The position numbers and the translations under genes were made by a program. Positions 19,253 to 27,429 of a stretch of DNA of 64,000 nt are shown here, piece after piece. The stretch covers positions 1 to 64,000 of the forward strand of contig NZ_PVWN01000010.1 of the NCBI RefSeq assembly GCF_003003885.1, written 5' to 3'. The stretch is from Chlorogloea sp. CCALA 695. Lineage in GTDB: Bacteria; Cyanobacteriota; Cyanobacteriia; Cyanobacteriales; Chroococcidiopsidaceae. The first letter of the stretch is position 1. Each line of letters begins with the position of its first letter. The notes under the pieces are model-generated. The model did not search any database, was not told the DNA's origin, and saw only the letters and a program-made list of their open reading frames with translations.

Positions 19253-19302
19253 TTATTTTTAAATAAGTCTTCGCTCCCTATTGGGAATTGTTCATTGAAA
19301 TT

Positions 19303-19325
19303 ACTACCCATTACCAATTACCCAT
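19303..19325. repeat. Short heptamer repeat
   Basis: TACCCATTACCAATTACCCATT, the complement of the GGTAATT/GGTAATG array at 4431. It lies immediately upstream of the ltrA remnant, which suggests that the repeat family marks the deletion or insertion junction. Confidence 0.6.
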
Positions 19326-19342
19326 TCAGCTATATCGATGTA

Positions 19343-19589
19343 TCCATAGCAGGGTTTTTTAGCTTTATATTTTTGTTTATACTCCTTTGGTGGGCGTGGA
19401 TTGGGACAACATTCTATGCCAATCGTTTTGACTAGAAGTAAGTATCGGTTTGTCGCCGCCGCCTTGCTGATTATTCTAGCGACTTCTGGAGTTGGTTTGT
19501 CTCCCCTAGTTATAATCGCTCTTGTAGCAGTAGTTTGTGCGACTCAAGTTAGGCAAGATTTGTATCAAAGCGGTCAATTAATTCAATGA
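19343..19589 (+). pseudogene. Internally deleted low-temperature-requirement A (LtrA) gene
   Basis: A hydrophobic stretch ending in LLWWAWIGTTFYANRFD (to 19435) matches the signature after the first helices of LtrA-family membrane proteins. In intact members it continues with TDD. Here it runs straight into a TAG. In another frame, 19416-19589 encodes a basic-hydrophobic segment (KYRFVAAALLII... LSPLVIIALVA...QDLYQS) that resembles an LtrA C-terminus. The roughly 250-300 residues normally between the two are absent. I infer an internal deletion. Assignment is by recalled family motifs and needs a profile search. Confidence 0.55.
19416..19589 (+). CDS. Small membrane protein (57 aa), possible surviving ltrA 3' end
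   Basis: ATG at 19416 opens a 57-residue frame with one or two transmembrane segments (FVAAALLIILATSG; LVIIALVAVVCAT). It ends with a 4-bp ATGA overlap with the kinase gene, so the two could be translationally coupled. It is probably the remaining tail of the deleted ltrA gene. It could still be expressed or simply mark the former operon partner of the kinase. Confidence 0.35.
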   Translation: MPIVLTRSKYRFVAAALLIILATSGVGLSPLVIIALVAVVCATQVRQDLYQSGQLIQ

Positions 19590-20941
19590 CAATGTTAGAA
19601 GTACAGCAGATATTACGCGATCGCTATCAATTACAAAAACTGTTAAGTCATAATCCTTTACGGCAAACTTGGCTGGCAATGGATACTGACCGCCAAGAGC
19701 AAGTTGTAGTCAAAATATTGACTTTTGGGGCGGTAGTAGATTGGGCTAATGTTAAGTTATTTGAGCGGGAAGCAAAAGTTCTCCAACAGCTTAATTATCC
19801 CCAAATTCCTCAGTATCGAGACTATTTTTGCCATGAAGCGCCAGATCCTAAGTTTGTACTTGTCGAAGATTATATTCTTGGCTTTTCTTTTCAAGAATTA
19901 TTAAACCAGGGGAGAAAGTTTAGCGAACTTGAAGTAGAACATATTGCTAAAGAAATTCTGCAAATTCTCATTTATTTGCACGAACAAAATCCCCCGGTAC
20001 TCCATCGAGATATCAAGCCTAGCAATCTAATTTTGGGGGAAGGCGATCGCGTACATCTAATAGATTTTGGAGCCGTACAAGACCGTGTAGCAGTTGTAGG
20101 GTCTACTTTTACGGTAGTAGGAACCTATGGTTATGCGCCGATGGAACAATTTGGCGATCGCGCTGTTCCCGCTACAGATTTGTATGGTTTGGGTGCAACT
20201 TTAATTCATTTAGTTACAGGGACAAGTCCGGCGGATTTACCCCAAAAAGAACTAAAAATTCAGTTTAAAAGTTGTGTTAGTCTTAGCCCATTTTTTACTC
20301 AATGGTTAGATCACCTAACCGAACCTGCACCCGAACGCAGACCTAGCAACGCTCGTCAAGCGTTGGAAATGCTAGAACTTAAGCAACCTATAGTTTCTAG
20401 TATTAGTAAAAACTTTCAACCTCAAGCTACCCGAATTAAGTTAACTAAATCTATTGATGAATTAAATATAGCTATACCGCCGATAGATAAAAAGATTGGC
20501 AGCTTACCTTTTTTTCTCATATCAACAGTTTTTATTACGCCCTTTTTAGCTGTTGCCTCAATGCTAACAGTAGGGTTTTTACTCGAACCGGGGATTACTT
20601 ATCTGATTCCATCGGTAATTATTTGTTCGATTTTAATTCCTTTTGTATTTATGTGGTTTCGCACGTTAGAAAGTTCTTGCGGACGAACGGAAATTGACTT
20701 AAACAGAGGAAATTTTTTAGTTAAATTAAAGTTATTTGGCTTTACTTACAGCCAAAAGCAAGGCTATAGTTCAGAAATCCAAAACATTTTTCCGACAACG
20801 TTAGAAAGAAATATTGAATATTCTAGGCTGGCATTAGTTATCGAAACCGTCGGCAAAAAATATTCATTTTCTCCACCGTTAACAGAAGTAGAACGTCTTT
20901 GGTTAATTCAGGAAATTAAAGAGTGGTTAAAAATTAGCTGA
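19586..20941 (+). CDS. Serine/threonine protein kinase with C-terminal membrane domain
   Basis: Hanks-type kinase. The 451-residue product has a catalytic domain (residues 1 to about 265) with the ATP-binding Lys in VVVKIL, the catalytic loop HRDIKPSN near residue 139, the DFG motif near 158, and GTYGYAPMEQF in the activation segment. A linker is followed by two transmembrane helices at about 305-355 and a C-terminal soluble domain of roughly 90 residues that I do not recognise. The kinase domain is therefore cytosolic and membrane-tethered. Substrate unknown. Its start overlaps the upstream small frame by 4 bp. Confidence 0.9.
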   Translation: MTMLEVQQILRDRYQLQKLLSHNPLRQTWLAMDTDRQEQVVVKILTFGAVVDWANVKLFEREAKVLQQLNYPQIPQYRDYFCHEAPDPKFVLVEDYILGFSFQELLNQGRKFSELEVEHIAKEILQILIYLHEQNPPVLHRDIKPSNLILGEGDRVHLIDFGAVQDRVAVVGSTFTVVGTYGYAPMEQFGDRAVPATDLYGLGATLIHLVTGTSPADLPQKELKIQFKSCVSLSPFFTQWLDHLTEPAPERRPSNARQALEMLELKQPIVSSISKNFQPQATRIKLTKSIDELNIAIPPIDKKIGSLPFFLISTVFITPFLAVASMLTVGFLLEPGITYLIPSVIICSILIPFVFMWFRTLESSCGRTEIDLNRGNFLVKLKLFGFTYSQKQGYSSEIQNIFPTTLERNIEYSRLALVIETVGKKYSFSPPLTEVERLWLIQEIKEWLKIS

Positions 20942-21100
20942 AAACCCAATTTTAGTTGTTATAAGCGCAGAAAAAAGGCGTTTTTTTTTGAATAAACTAA
21001 GTAGCGATCGCGTTATCAAACCTTAGAGGACGAGTTAAAAGTCTTTTGATTATTACCCGATTGTTATACTCTTGCTTCAAAATGGTGGCTAATAGATATT

Positions 21101-21180
21101 TTCCCCCTTTTTTAAGGGGAGTCAAAAAGCGGTGTAGCTGAACCTGATCGCTTTGTTGACGTGGGTTAGGGGGGATCTAC
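21101..21180. repeat. C/T-G/A-rich dispersed repeat
   Basis: TTCCCCCTTTTTTAAGGGGA followed about 50 bp later by TTAGGGGGGATCTA. Closely similar sequences lie at 24083-24130 and 58118-58146, always next to gene 3' ends or intergenic. The pyrimidine and purine arms are complementary and can form a weak hairpin. The surrounding 20942-21226 gap holds no gene. Confidence 0.55.
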
Positions 21181-21226
21181 CGCGCAACGGAGTGTTGCAA
21201 AACAGAGATGATTTTTACGGAGTTGA

Positions 21227-21700
21227 CTAATTAACCAAACGCCCTAATGTCCCCACAATCAACCCAAAAATTCCGGTTCCTGCCAATATTAAATTTGTGT
21301 GAAATTCACTGAAAGATAATAGTAATTGACTTTCCGCACTTAACAAGCTACAAACACCAACCCAAGCAGTACCAACAACAAATATCCAAATTACAGTAAA
21401 CGTAATGCCACTTGTAACTGAGCCTAAAACTATACCTATACCGCAACTTAAAAGCCAACCCCAGCCTAAAAGTTTAACCCAACTGACAATGCCTACTTTA
21501 GTCCAAGCCAAACTCCAAGTTAAAGTCAAAACCAAAACGGCGATTGTAACTCTTAGTAATACTAAATCCTTGCTATTAGATAGAGCTTCATTTACGCCCA
21601 AAGCATCAGCCCAAAGTGAAGCCCAGGCAAAGGAAGATCCAACTATTACATAGCACGATAAACCAAAGAGCAATTTGATTAAAATAACAAGATCACTCAA
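21227..21700 (-). CDS. Hypothetical membrane protein (157 aa)
   Basis: I do not recognise the family. The 157-residue product has four hydrophobic segments, at about residues 5-30, 48-68, 75-115 (probably two helices) and 135-155. The loops are short and Trp-rich. There is no signal peptidase motif. The gene is divergent from the methyltransferase, with only 22 bp between start codons. Possibly a small permease-like or scaffold protein. Function unknown. Confidence 0.6.
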   Translation of the reverse strand: MSDLVILIKLLFGLSCYVIVGSSFAWASLWADALGVNEALSNSKDLVLLRVTIAVLVLTLTWSLAWTKVGIVSWVKLLGWGWLLSCGIGIVLGSVTSGITFTVIWIFVVGTAWVGVCSLLSAESQLLLSFSEFHTNLILAGTGIFGLIVGTLGRLVN

Positions 21701-21722
21701 AATCGCTCCTAAATTGACTCTT

Positions 21723-22547
21723 ATGCACCAAAATAACCCGAAGTTTGGCGCTGATGCTTACCCTTTTGAGCAACGCAAAAACTGGTATAGTTCTGTAGCA
21801 GAAGCTTACAATCAGGTTAGACCGCGTTATCCCCAAGCTTTGATAACTCGCATAATTGAACTAACCCAACTTCCCCCCAGCGCAGCAATTCTCGAACTAG
21901 GATGCGGCCCAGGAAATGCAACCGTTGCCTTTGCTCAAAAGGGTTACAAAGTAGTTTGTATTGAGCCAAGTAAGGCTGCTTGTCAGTTAGCTAAACAAAA
22001 CTGCGCGACTTATCCACAGGTAGAGATTAACAATACTACCTTTGAGGAGTGGGAACTAGAGGCGGAAAGATTTGATGCTGTTTTGGCTGCAACTTCTATT
22101 CATTGGATGACACCAGAAATTGTTTATTCAAAAGCGGCGGCAGCTTTGCAAAATAACGGCTATCTAATTTTGCTCTGGAATATGACAGCGCAACTCCCCT
22201 ATGAAGTTTGCCAATCGTTAAAAGAAGCTTATCAAAAATACGCTCCAGCCCTGGGAAAATACGAAGACAAGGAGACTCAAACAGAAATTCTCAGAAAGTT
22301 GGGACAGATAGTTGCTGATTCTGGGCATTTTGGCGGCTTGGTGTCCGAACAAATAGCGTGGGAGGTTACTTACAGCCTTGATGATTATGTATTGCTACTA
22401 AACACTTATACGCCCTACATAGAGCTAGAACCACAGCAAAGAGACAAATTATTTGCTGCGCTAAAGGAAATATTAGAACAAGACGGCAAAAAAAGCGTTC
22501 AACTGTCTTATCTCTCAGCTTTCCATATTGCTCAAAAAACGCCGTAA
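21723..22547 (+). CDS. Class I SAM-dependent methyltransferase
   Basis: The 274-residue product has the SAM-binding motif I ILELGCGPGNA near residue 57, an acidic residue at the end of beta-2 (CIEPS), and the D-AVLAATSIHW motif II region, typical of the Methyltransf_11/25 group. The frame extends to a TTG at 21675, but that start would overlap the divergent gene, so the ATG at 21723 is preferred. Substrate unknown. It precedes pepA by 57 bp on the same strand. Confidence 0.85.
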   Translation: MHQNNPKFGADAYPFEQRKNWYSSVAEAYNQVRPRYPQALITRIIELTQLPPSAAILELGCGPGNATVAFAQKGYKVVCIEPSKAACQLAKQNCATYPQVEINNTTFEEWELEAERFDAVLAATSIHWMTPEIVYSKAAAALQNNGYLILLWNMTAQLPYEVCQSLKEAYQKYAPALGKYEDKETQTEILRKLGQIVADSGHFGGLVSEQIAWEVTYSLDDYVLLLNTYTPYIELEPQQRDKLFAALKEILEQDGKKSVQLSYLSAFHIAQKTP

Positions 22548-22604
22548 GAGCAAAAATTTTACGCAATACTGGAAGAAATAGAAGCTTTGAGCGAGATACA
22601 AAGG

Positions 22605-24077
22605 ATGGAAATTCGAGCAGTTGATACGCCATTATTAGATTGGGCTGGCGATGCCCTAGTATTGGGTTTATTTGAAGATACTGTAGAACAATCGGATTTA
22701 TTGACCCAGTTAGATCAAAAATTTGCTGGTGTGTTGAAAGAAGTAATCGCCGAGACAGAATTTAAGGGCAAAGATAACAGTAGTGTTGTAACTAGAGTCG
22801 GTGGCGCAAGTTCGGTGCGTAAAGTGCTATTAGTAGGACTTGGCAAACCAGACAAACTAAAATTAGACAATTGGCGGCGGTGCGGCGCTGCGATCGCTAA
22901 GTTAGCCAAAAAAGAAAAGTGTCAAACTGTAGGTATTAGTTTACCCGTCTGGAACGACGATCCAGAAGCCACTGCCGGAGCCATTTGTGAAGGAATTGAA
23001 CTTGGTTTGTACCAAGATCGGCGCTTTAAATCAGAGCCAGATGAAAATAATTTTAATCTAGAACGAGTAGATTTAATTGGTTTTTCCGGGCAAGAAAACG
23101 CAATTTCCCGCGCCCAGCAAATCTGTTCGGGAGTAATCTTAGCCCGTCAACTGGTAACAGCCCCAGCGAACACCGTAACCCCGATGAGTATGGCGCAAAC
23201 AGCCGAAGAAATCGCCACTTCTTATGGTTTGCAAGTAGAAATTCTCGAACGCGAAGAATGCGAACAGTTGGGTATGGGTGCTTTTTTAGGTGTCGCCCAA
23301 GCCTCAGAAATGCCCCCGAAATTTATTCACCTCACTTATAAGCCTGAAGGAACCCCCAAAAGAAAACTAGCAATTATTGGTAAAGGCGTAACCTTTGATT
23401 CTGGCGGTCTGAACATCAAAGGGGCAGGGAGCGGGATTGAAACAATGAAAATGGATATGGGCGGTGCGGCGACGACTTTAGGGGCAGCTAAAGCTATTTC
23501 TCAACTCAAGCCCGATGTTGAGGTGCATTTTATTAGCGCCGTAACTGAAAATATGATTAGCGGTCGTGCTATTCACCCCGGAGACATTCTCACCGCTTCT
23601 AATGGGAAAACTATTGAAGTCAATAATACCGACGCTGAAGGGCGGCTCACCTTGGCGGATGCGCTGGTTTTTACCGAAAAATTAGGGGTAGATGCGATCG
23701 TTGACTTGGCAACGCTTACAGGCGCTTGTGTCATTGCCCTAGGCGATGATATTGCCGGACTGTGGAGTAGCAACGATGAAGTTGCCAATCAATTAGTACA
23801 AGCGGCAGATAAGGCAGGAGAAAAAATTTGGCGAATGCCAATGGAAGAAAAGTATTTTGAAGGGTTAAAGTCTCCCATTGCAGACATGAAAAATACTGGC
23901 CCTCGTCCTGGTGGATCTATTACAGCAGCTTTATTTTTGCAGCAGTTTGTTAAAGAAACTCCTTGGGCGCACATTGATATGGCTGGCCCCGTTTGGTCAG
24001 ACAAGGAAAACGGTTACAACAGCGCTGGTGCTACGGGTTACGGGGTGCGTACTTTGGTTAATTGGGTAATGAGTTAG
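22605..24077 (+). CDS. pepA: Leucyl aminopeptidase
   Basis: M17-family dizinc cytosolic aminopeptidase that releases N-terminal residues. The 490-residue product has the N-terminal macro-like domain and a C-terminal catalytic domain. The latter has [20 protein letters not shown] and the signature NTDAEGRL, which carries metal and catalytic residues. The C-terminal [14 protein letters not shown] block is complete. The ATG at 22605 gives the usual MEIRAVDTP start; a TTG at 22587 is possible but less likely. Confidence 0.94.
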   Translation: MEIRAVDTPLLDWAGDALVLGLFEDTVEQSDLLTQLDQKFAGVLKEVIAETEFKGKDNSSVVTRVGGASSVRKVLLVGLGKPDKLKLDNWRRCGAAIAKLAKKEKCQTVGISLPVWNDDPEATAGAICEGIELGLYQDRRFKSEPDENNFNLERVDLIGFSGQENAISRAQQICSGVILARQLVTAPANTVTPMSMAQTAEEIATSYGLQVEILEREECEQLGMGAFLGVAQASEMPPKFIHLTYKPEGTPKRKLAIIGKGVTFDSGGLNIKGAGSGIETMKMDMGGAATTLGAAKAISQLKPDVEVHFISAVTENMISGRAIHPGDILTASNGKTIEVNNTDAEGRLTLADALVFTEKLGVDAIVDLATLTGACVIALGDDIAGLWSSNDEVANQLVQAADKAGEKIWRMPMEEKYFEGLKSPIADMKNTGPRPGGSITAALFLQQFVKETPWAHIDMAGPVWSDKENGYNSAGATGYGVRTLVNWVMS

Positions 24078-24082
24078 TTATT

Positions 24083-24130
24083 TTAATCCCCTTTTTAAAA
24101 TATTTTCCCCCTTTTTTTAGGGGGGATCTC
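24083..24130. repeat. C/T-G/A-rich dispersed repeat
   Basis: TAATCCCCTTTTTAAAATATTTT, then CCCCCTTTTTTT and AGGGGGGATCTC, related to the copies at 21101 and 58118. It fills the gap between the convergent pepA and LOG-family genes and may serve as a hairpin terminator. Confidence 0.55.
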
Positions 24131-24136
24131 TAATTA

Positions 24137-25213
24137 CTACTTAAGTTCTGGATGGGTTGCGGCGATCGCAGTGTTACCCATTTGATTAATGGCTGCGATC
24201 GCCTGATACAATCGCCCTAGGTCGCGCTGATTGAAGTGCAGCACCAAACGCGGTAGCTTCACCGTTTCATCTTGGGCTTCTTGAGGTAAAGCAATACTCT
24301 TTTCAATCCTGCCTTTAACTAAAATGTCGCTAAAATCAGTGTTTAACTGTTCAACTTGAGCTTCTGACAATTCAGTTTTCAGGCGAATCACTAATTTTTC
24401 TTTGACATAGCGGCTGGAGTGGTACACCTGATAAAAAGCCGTAATCGCGTTGCAAGCTACCTCTAAGTTATCGGTAATGGTGTAAAGACTTGGATCGTCT
24501 TTGCTGACTAAACCTGTTTTGACTAGATTTTTGTCTATATAAGCGCTCCAATCGTGCCAATAAGAGCCGCCCGGACGATCAATTAATACAAGCGGTACGG
24601 GCCCAAATTTTCCAGTTTGGCTCAAAGTCATACATTCAAAAGCTTCGTCTTGAGTGCCAAAACCACCAGGAAACAAAGCTACAGCATCGCTTTCTCGCAG
24701 TAAAAACAATTTACGCGTGAAAAAATACTTAAAATGAATTAATTTGCGATCGCCTTCAATAAAGGGATTGGCTTCTTGCTCAAAGGGCAACTGAATATTT
24801 AACCCAAAGGAATTTTCTTTACCAGCGCCTTCATTGCCTGCTTGCATAATCCCACCACCACCACCCGTCATTACCATAAAGCCTAATTTGGTTACGCAAC
24901 GAGCAAAGTCTGCCGCAATTTGATATTCCGGTGCTGTAGGTAAGGTACGAGCCGATCCAAAAATCGTTACTTTGCGGACATGGCGGTAAGTACGAAATAA
25001 CTGCAATCCTTTTTCCATATCCGCTAGAGATGCTGATAAAATTTTCCAATCCAAGCGATCGATGTCGCTACTAGCTAGACGGACAACTGTTGCTAACGTT
25101 TGCTCAATGAGTTGCCGATGTTGCAAGTTTGGCAGTTGCGCCATTAATTGGGTAACATCTTCGGGAAGAGAATCAAGGGGATCAGAGGATGGTATTAGAT
25201 TCATGAGTGCCAT
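24137..25213 (-). CDS. LOG-family protein (lysine decarboxylase-like fold)
   Basis: The 358-residue product belongs to the LOG/TIGR00730 Rossmann-fold family. It has GGGGGIMQAGNEGA near residue 123 and PGGFGTQDEAFE near 188, the PGGxGT..E signature of phosphoribohydrolases that act on nucleoside monophosphates such as cytokinin ribotides. It is longer than plain LOG proteins. An N-terminal helical region of about 80 residues and a C-terminal domain of about 90 residues are extra. Activity here is unproven. ATG starts exist at 25213 and 25204. Confidence 0.85.
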   Translation of the reverse strand: MALMNLIPSSDPLDSLPEDVTQLMAQLPNLQHRQLIEQTLATVVRLASSDIDRLDWKILSASLADMEKGLQLFRTYRHVRKVTIFGSARTLPTAPEYQIAADFARCVTKLGFMVMTGGGGGIMQAGNEGAGKENSFGLNIQLPFEQEANPFIEGDRKLIHFKYFFTRKLFLLRESDAVALFPGGFGTQDEAFECMTLSQTGKFGPVPLVLIDRPGGSYWHDWSAYIDKNLVKTGLVSKDDPSLYTITDNLEVACNAITAFYQVYHSSRYVKEKLVIRLKTELSEAQVEQLNTDFSDILVKGRIEKSIALPQEAQDETVKLPRLVLHFNQRDLGRLYQAIAAINQMGNTAIAATHPELK

Positions 25214-25273
25214 TGCCCAACTGGCACTCTATTGTACCGATTTTTGGACGAGTAGCTGTAGTTCCTTTACCAA

Positions 25274-25310
25274 TAAAAAAGCACCTTAGATTACTTAGAT
25301 CCAAGGTGCG
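25274..25310 (-). terminator. Terminator of trxA
   Basis: On the minus strand GCACCTT...AAGGTGC is followed by six T residues, 28 bp past the trxA stop codon. The hairpin also shields the convergently placed end of transcripts from the other side. Confidence 0.7.
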
Positions 25311-25337
25311 TTATTTAATTTATAGTTAAAACTACTT

Positions 25338-25661
25338 TTAAAGATACTTTTCTAAAGTGTTAGATAAAGTTGTCTTGGGTACTGCTCCAACAACCATATC
25401 GACTCTTTGCCCACCTTTAAAAATCATCAAGGTAGGAATGCTGCGGATACCGTATTGGCTGGCAACATTAGGGTTTTCATCAGTGTTAAGTTTAACAACT
25501 TTAATTTGACCGTCGTACTGTTGGGCAATTTCATCAACTACCGGGGCTACCATCCGACAAGGGCCGCACCAAGGAGCCCAAAAATCAACCAAAACTGGAA
25601 CTTCACTGTCTAATACTTCTTGCTTAAATGATGCGTCTGTAACTTGTACGGCTGCTGACAT
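25338..25661 (-). CDS. trxA: Thioredoxin
   Basis: Cytosolic dithiol-disulfide oxidoreductase reduced by thioredoxin reductase. The 107-residue product has the full single-domain fold with active site WCGPC at residues 31-35, the cis-Pro in RSIPTLMIF and the C-terminal GAVPKTTL block. Length and sequence fit the m-type TrxA of cyanobacteria, which regulates carbon-fixation enzymes by light. In many cyanobacteria trxA lies next to yfr1 and guaB; here it is 6 kb away and inverted. The divergent 440-bp gap upstream must hold its promoter. Confidence 0.95.
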   Translation of the reverse strand: MSAAVQVTDASFKQEVLDSEVPVLVDFWAPWCGPCRMVAPVVDEIAQQYDGQIKVVKLNTDENPNVASQYGIRSIPTLMIFKGGQRVDMVVGAVPKTTLSNTLEKYL

Positions 25662-26102
25662 TCCTATAAATCCTTGCTTATTTTGTTTATTACTTTGTTG
25701 AAAATTCTATCATAGGCTTAAGACTATATCTTATCTATCAACGGTATATGTTTAGACAGATTTTAGTTAAATATAACTTTTGTATCAAAGTTTTGTATGT
25801 CTACCATAAATAGACTAGCTAATACATATTACTCTACAGCTTGTCAACCTCTAAGAGGTGAATTAAAAATTAAGATATTGTTGTAAGCTCTAGTTTTTTC
25901 GTTGATTATGTTTGCGGGTAAGTTTGATTATTTAAACACTTACTTTTTATGTAAGGTGAGGATAAGTGCGATCGCATTTGTAAATTTTTGTTTGGTAATT
26001 TGCGATTTGGGCGATCGCGCTTTAGTTAAGTTTTTCAACAAACTTAGGATTTTTCCCTGCAAACTCTTAACTAAAATAACCGTTAATAAATTACTGCTTA
26101 AA
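25662..26102. other. Intergenic region, 441 bp
   Basis: AT-rich region upstream of trxA with two HIP1 sites. The 71-codon plus-strand frame at 25902-26117 has no coding character and runs into the opposite gene. I see no hairpin with a U-run and no recognisable RNA. Confidence 0.5.
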
Positions 26103-27389
26103 CTAACGAAAAATTAGATTTAGCCGATCTTGAGCAGTTTTTAGGGCAGAATTAGGGGTACTTTTTCCTAATAGTACCGATTCTAAAGCCCTGCCTAAGC
26201 TTTCAGACAAGCGACTGTAACGAGGAAAAATTGGACGCGATCGCCCATATTTTGCCTGGTCTAAAAATACCTTAACGGCGGGCTGCTCGGCTACAAAAGT
26301 TTGGTATTGTTGGCTTTGTCTAGCTGCAAGATTTATAGGCAAGTAACCTGTATTAATCGCCCATTGGGTTTGAAATTCCTCGGCGATCGCAAATTGGGCA
26401 AACTTCAAGGCGGCGGCTTCTTGCTTAGGGTTAGACTTAAAAACAAACAGATTCTCCCCTCCGATAGCGGTGGCAGGTCTTAATTTAGTTGGGATAGGAA
26501 AAACATCAAAATCGACCCCGGTTGCCTTTAATTGTCCCAAAGTCCAAGGCCCAGTAATTTGCATTGCAACTTTCCCTGCTAAAAAGTCGTCAATCTCGAA
26601 ACCTCTTTCTGGTGACGATAGCACGGCGGAACCATCGGCGATTAAACTCTGCCAAAATTCCATTGCCGAAATTGCCCCTTCGTTGACAATTGCTGGGGTT
26701 TGGTTGTCTTTAGCTACTAATTCGCCGCCACCACTCCACATAAACGGTAGCCACAAAAATACAGCAAATTCTCCCTTCCCTAAAGGTAAAAATATCCCGT
26801 GCTGGTCTACTTTGCGATCGCCATTAGTGTCTATAGTCAATTTACGGGCTACTTGGCGCAATTGTTCCCAAGTTTGAGGTAATTCGGTAATTCCTGCCGC
26901 TTTAAATAAGCTGGGACGGTAGAATATACCCACATTATTTGTAGCAAAAGGTACAGACCAAGTATGTTTTTGATACTCCATTGACTCAAATAAAGCCGGA
27001 TCGATTTGGCTAAATTCTGGTATGTTTTGCAACCAATTTTCAAGGGGAAGAATAGCGTTTAGTTCGACTAATTGCCCGGTAAGAGTTGCATTAAACCATA
27101 ATAAATCTGGGGGTGTATTTCCAACTACGGCGGCTAATATTTTTGGTAGTTGTTGTTCGGCTTGTCCTACGTACAGCGATTCTACTTTAATATCTGGGTG
27201 TTGTTGATTAAACCTGTCTACAAGCTTTTGCAATACATCGCGGTTTGATGGTGGGTTTACTCCTTGCCATAAAGTTATCTTAGTTACGTCGGTAGATTTT
27301 GGGGTTTCAATTAAGTTTTGACATCCAGTTAAAAACAGTACGGTTGTAAGTAGTAATATTACAGAACATTTGCGGAGGAAACTAAACAA
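26103..27389 (-). CDS. ABC transporter sugar-type substrate-binding lipoprotein
   Basis: Extracytoplasmic solute-binding protein of family 1 (carbohydrate/polyol). The 428-residue product has a lipoprotein signal (LLLTTVLFLTGC, Cys lipidated) and the family blocks ITLWQGVN, FNQQHPDIKV, ATNNVGIFYRP and GPWTLGQLKATG. The open frame runs on to 27656, but that would overlap the divergent binding protein gene. The likely start is TTG at 27389, directly before the signal peptide. Only 40 bp then separate the two divergent starts. It is probably a second binding protein for the adjacent permeases. Confidence 0.85.
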   Translation of the reverse strand: MFSFLRKCSVILLLTTVLFLTGCQNLIETPKSTDVTKITLWQGVNPPSNRDVLQKLVDRFNQQHPDIKVESLYVGQAEQQLPKILAAVVGNTPPDLLWFNATLTGQLVELNAILPLENWLQNIPEFSQIDPALFESMEYQKHTWSVPFATNNVGIFYRPSLFKAAGITELPQTWEQLRQVARKLTIDTNGDRKVDQHGIFLPLGKGEFAVFLWLPFMWSGGGELVAKDNQTPAIVNEGAISAMEFWQSLIADGSAVLSSPERGFEIDDFLAGKVAMQITGPWTLGQLKATGVDFDVFPIPTKLRPATAIGGENLFVFKSNPKQEAAALKFAQFAIAEEFQTQWAINTGYLPINLAARQSQQYQTFVAEQPAVKVFLDQAKYGRSRPIFPRYSRLSESLGRALESVLLGKSTPNSALKTAQDRLNLIFR

Positions 27390-27429
27390 ATTTACCCAAG
27401 TCAGATAGTTAGGTAGGGAAATATTACTT

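Noticed and set aside
19241-19435. 64-codon frame taken as a real small gene
   Set aside because: Its first third translates the Yfr1 terminator and heptamer repeats; only the last 30 residues resemble a protein family, as a relic.
25902-26117. 71-codon plus-strand frame upstream of the binding protein gene
   Set aside because: No ribosome-binding site, odd composition, and it overlaps the 3' end of a real gene on the other strand.
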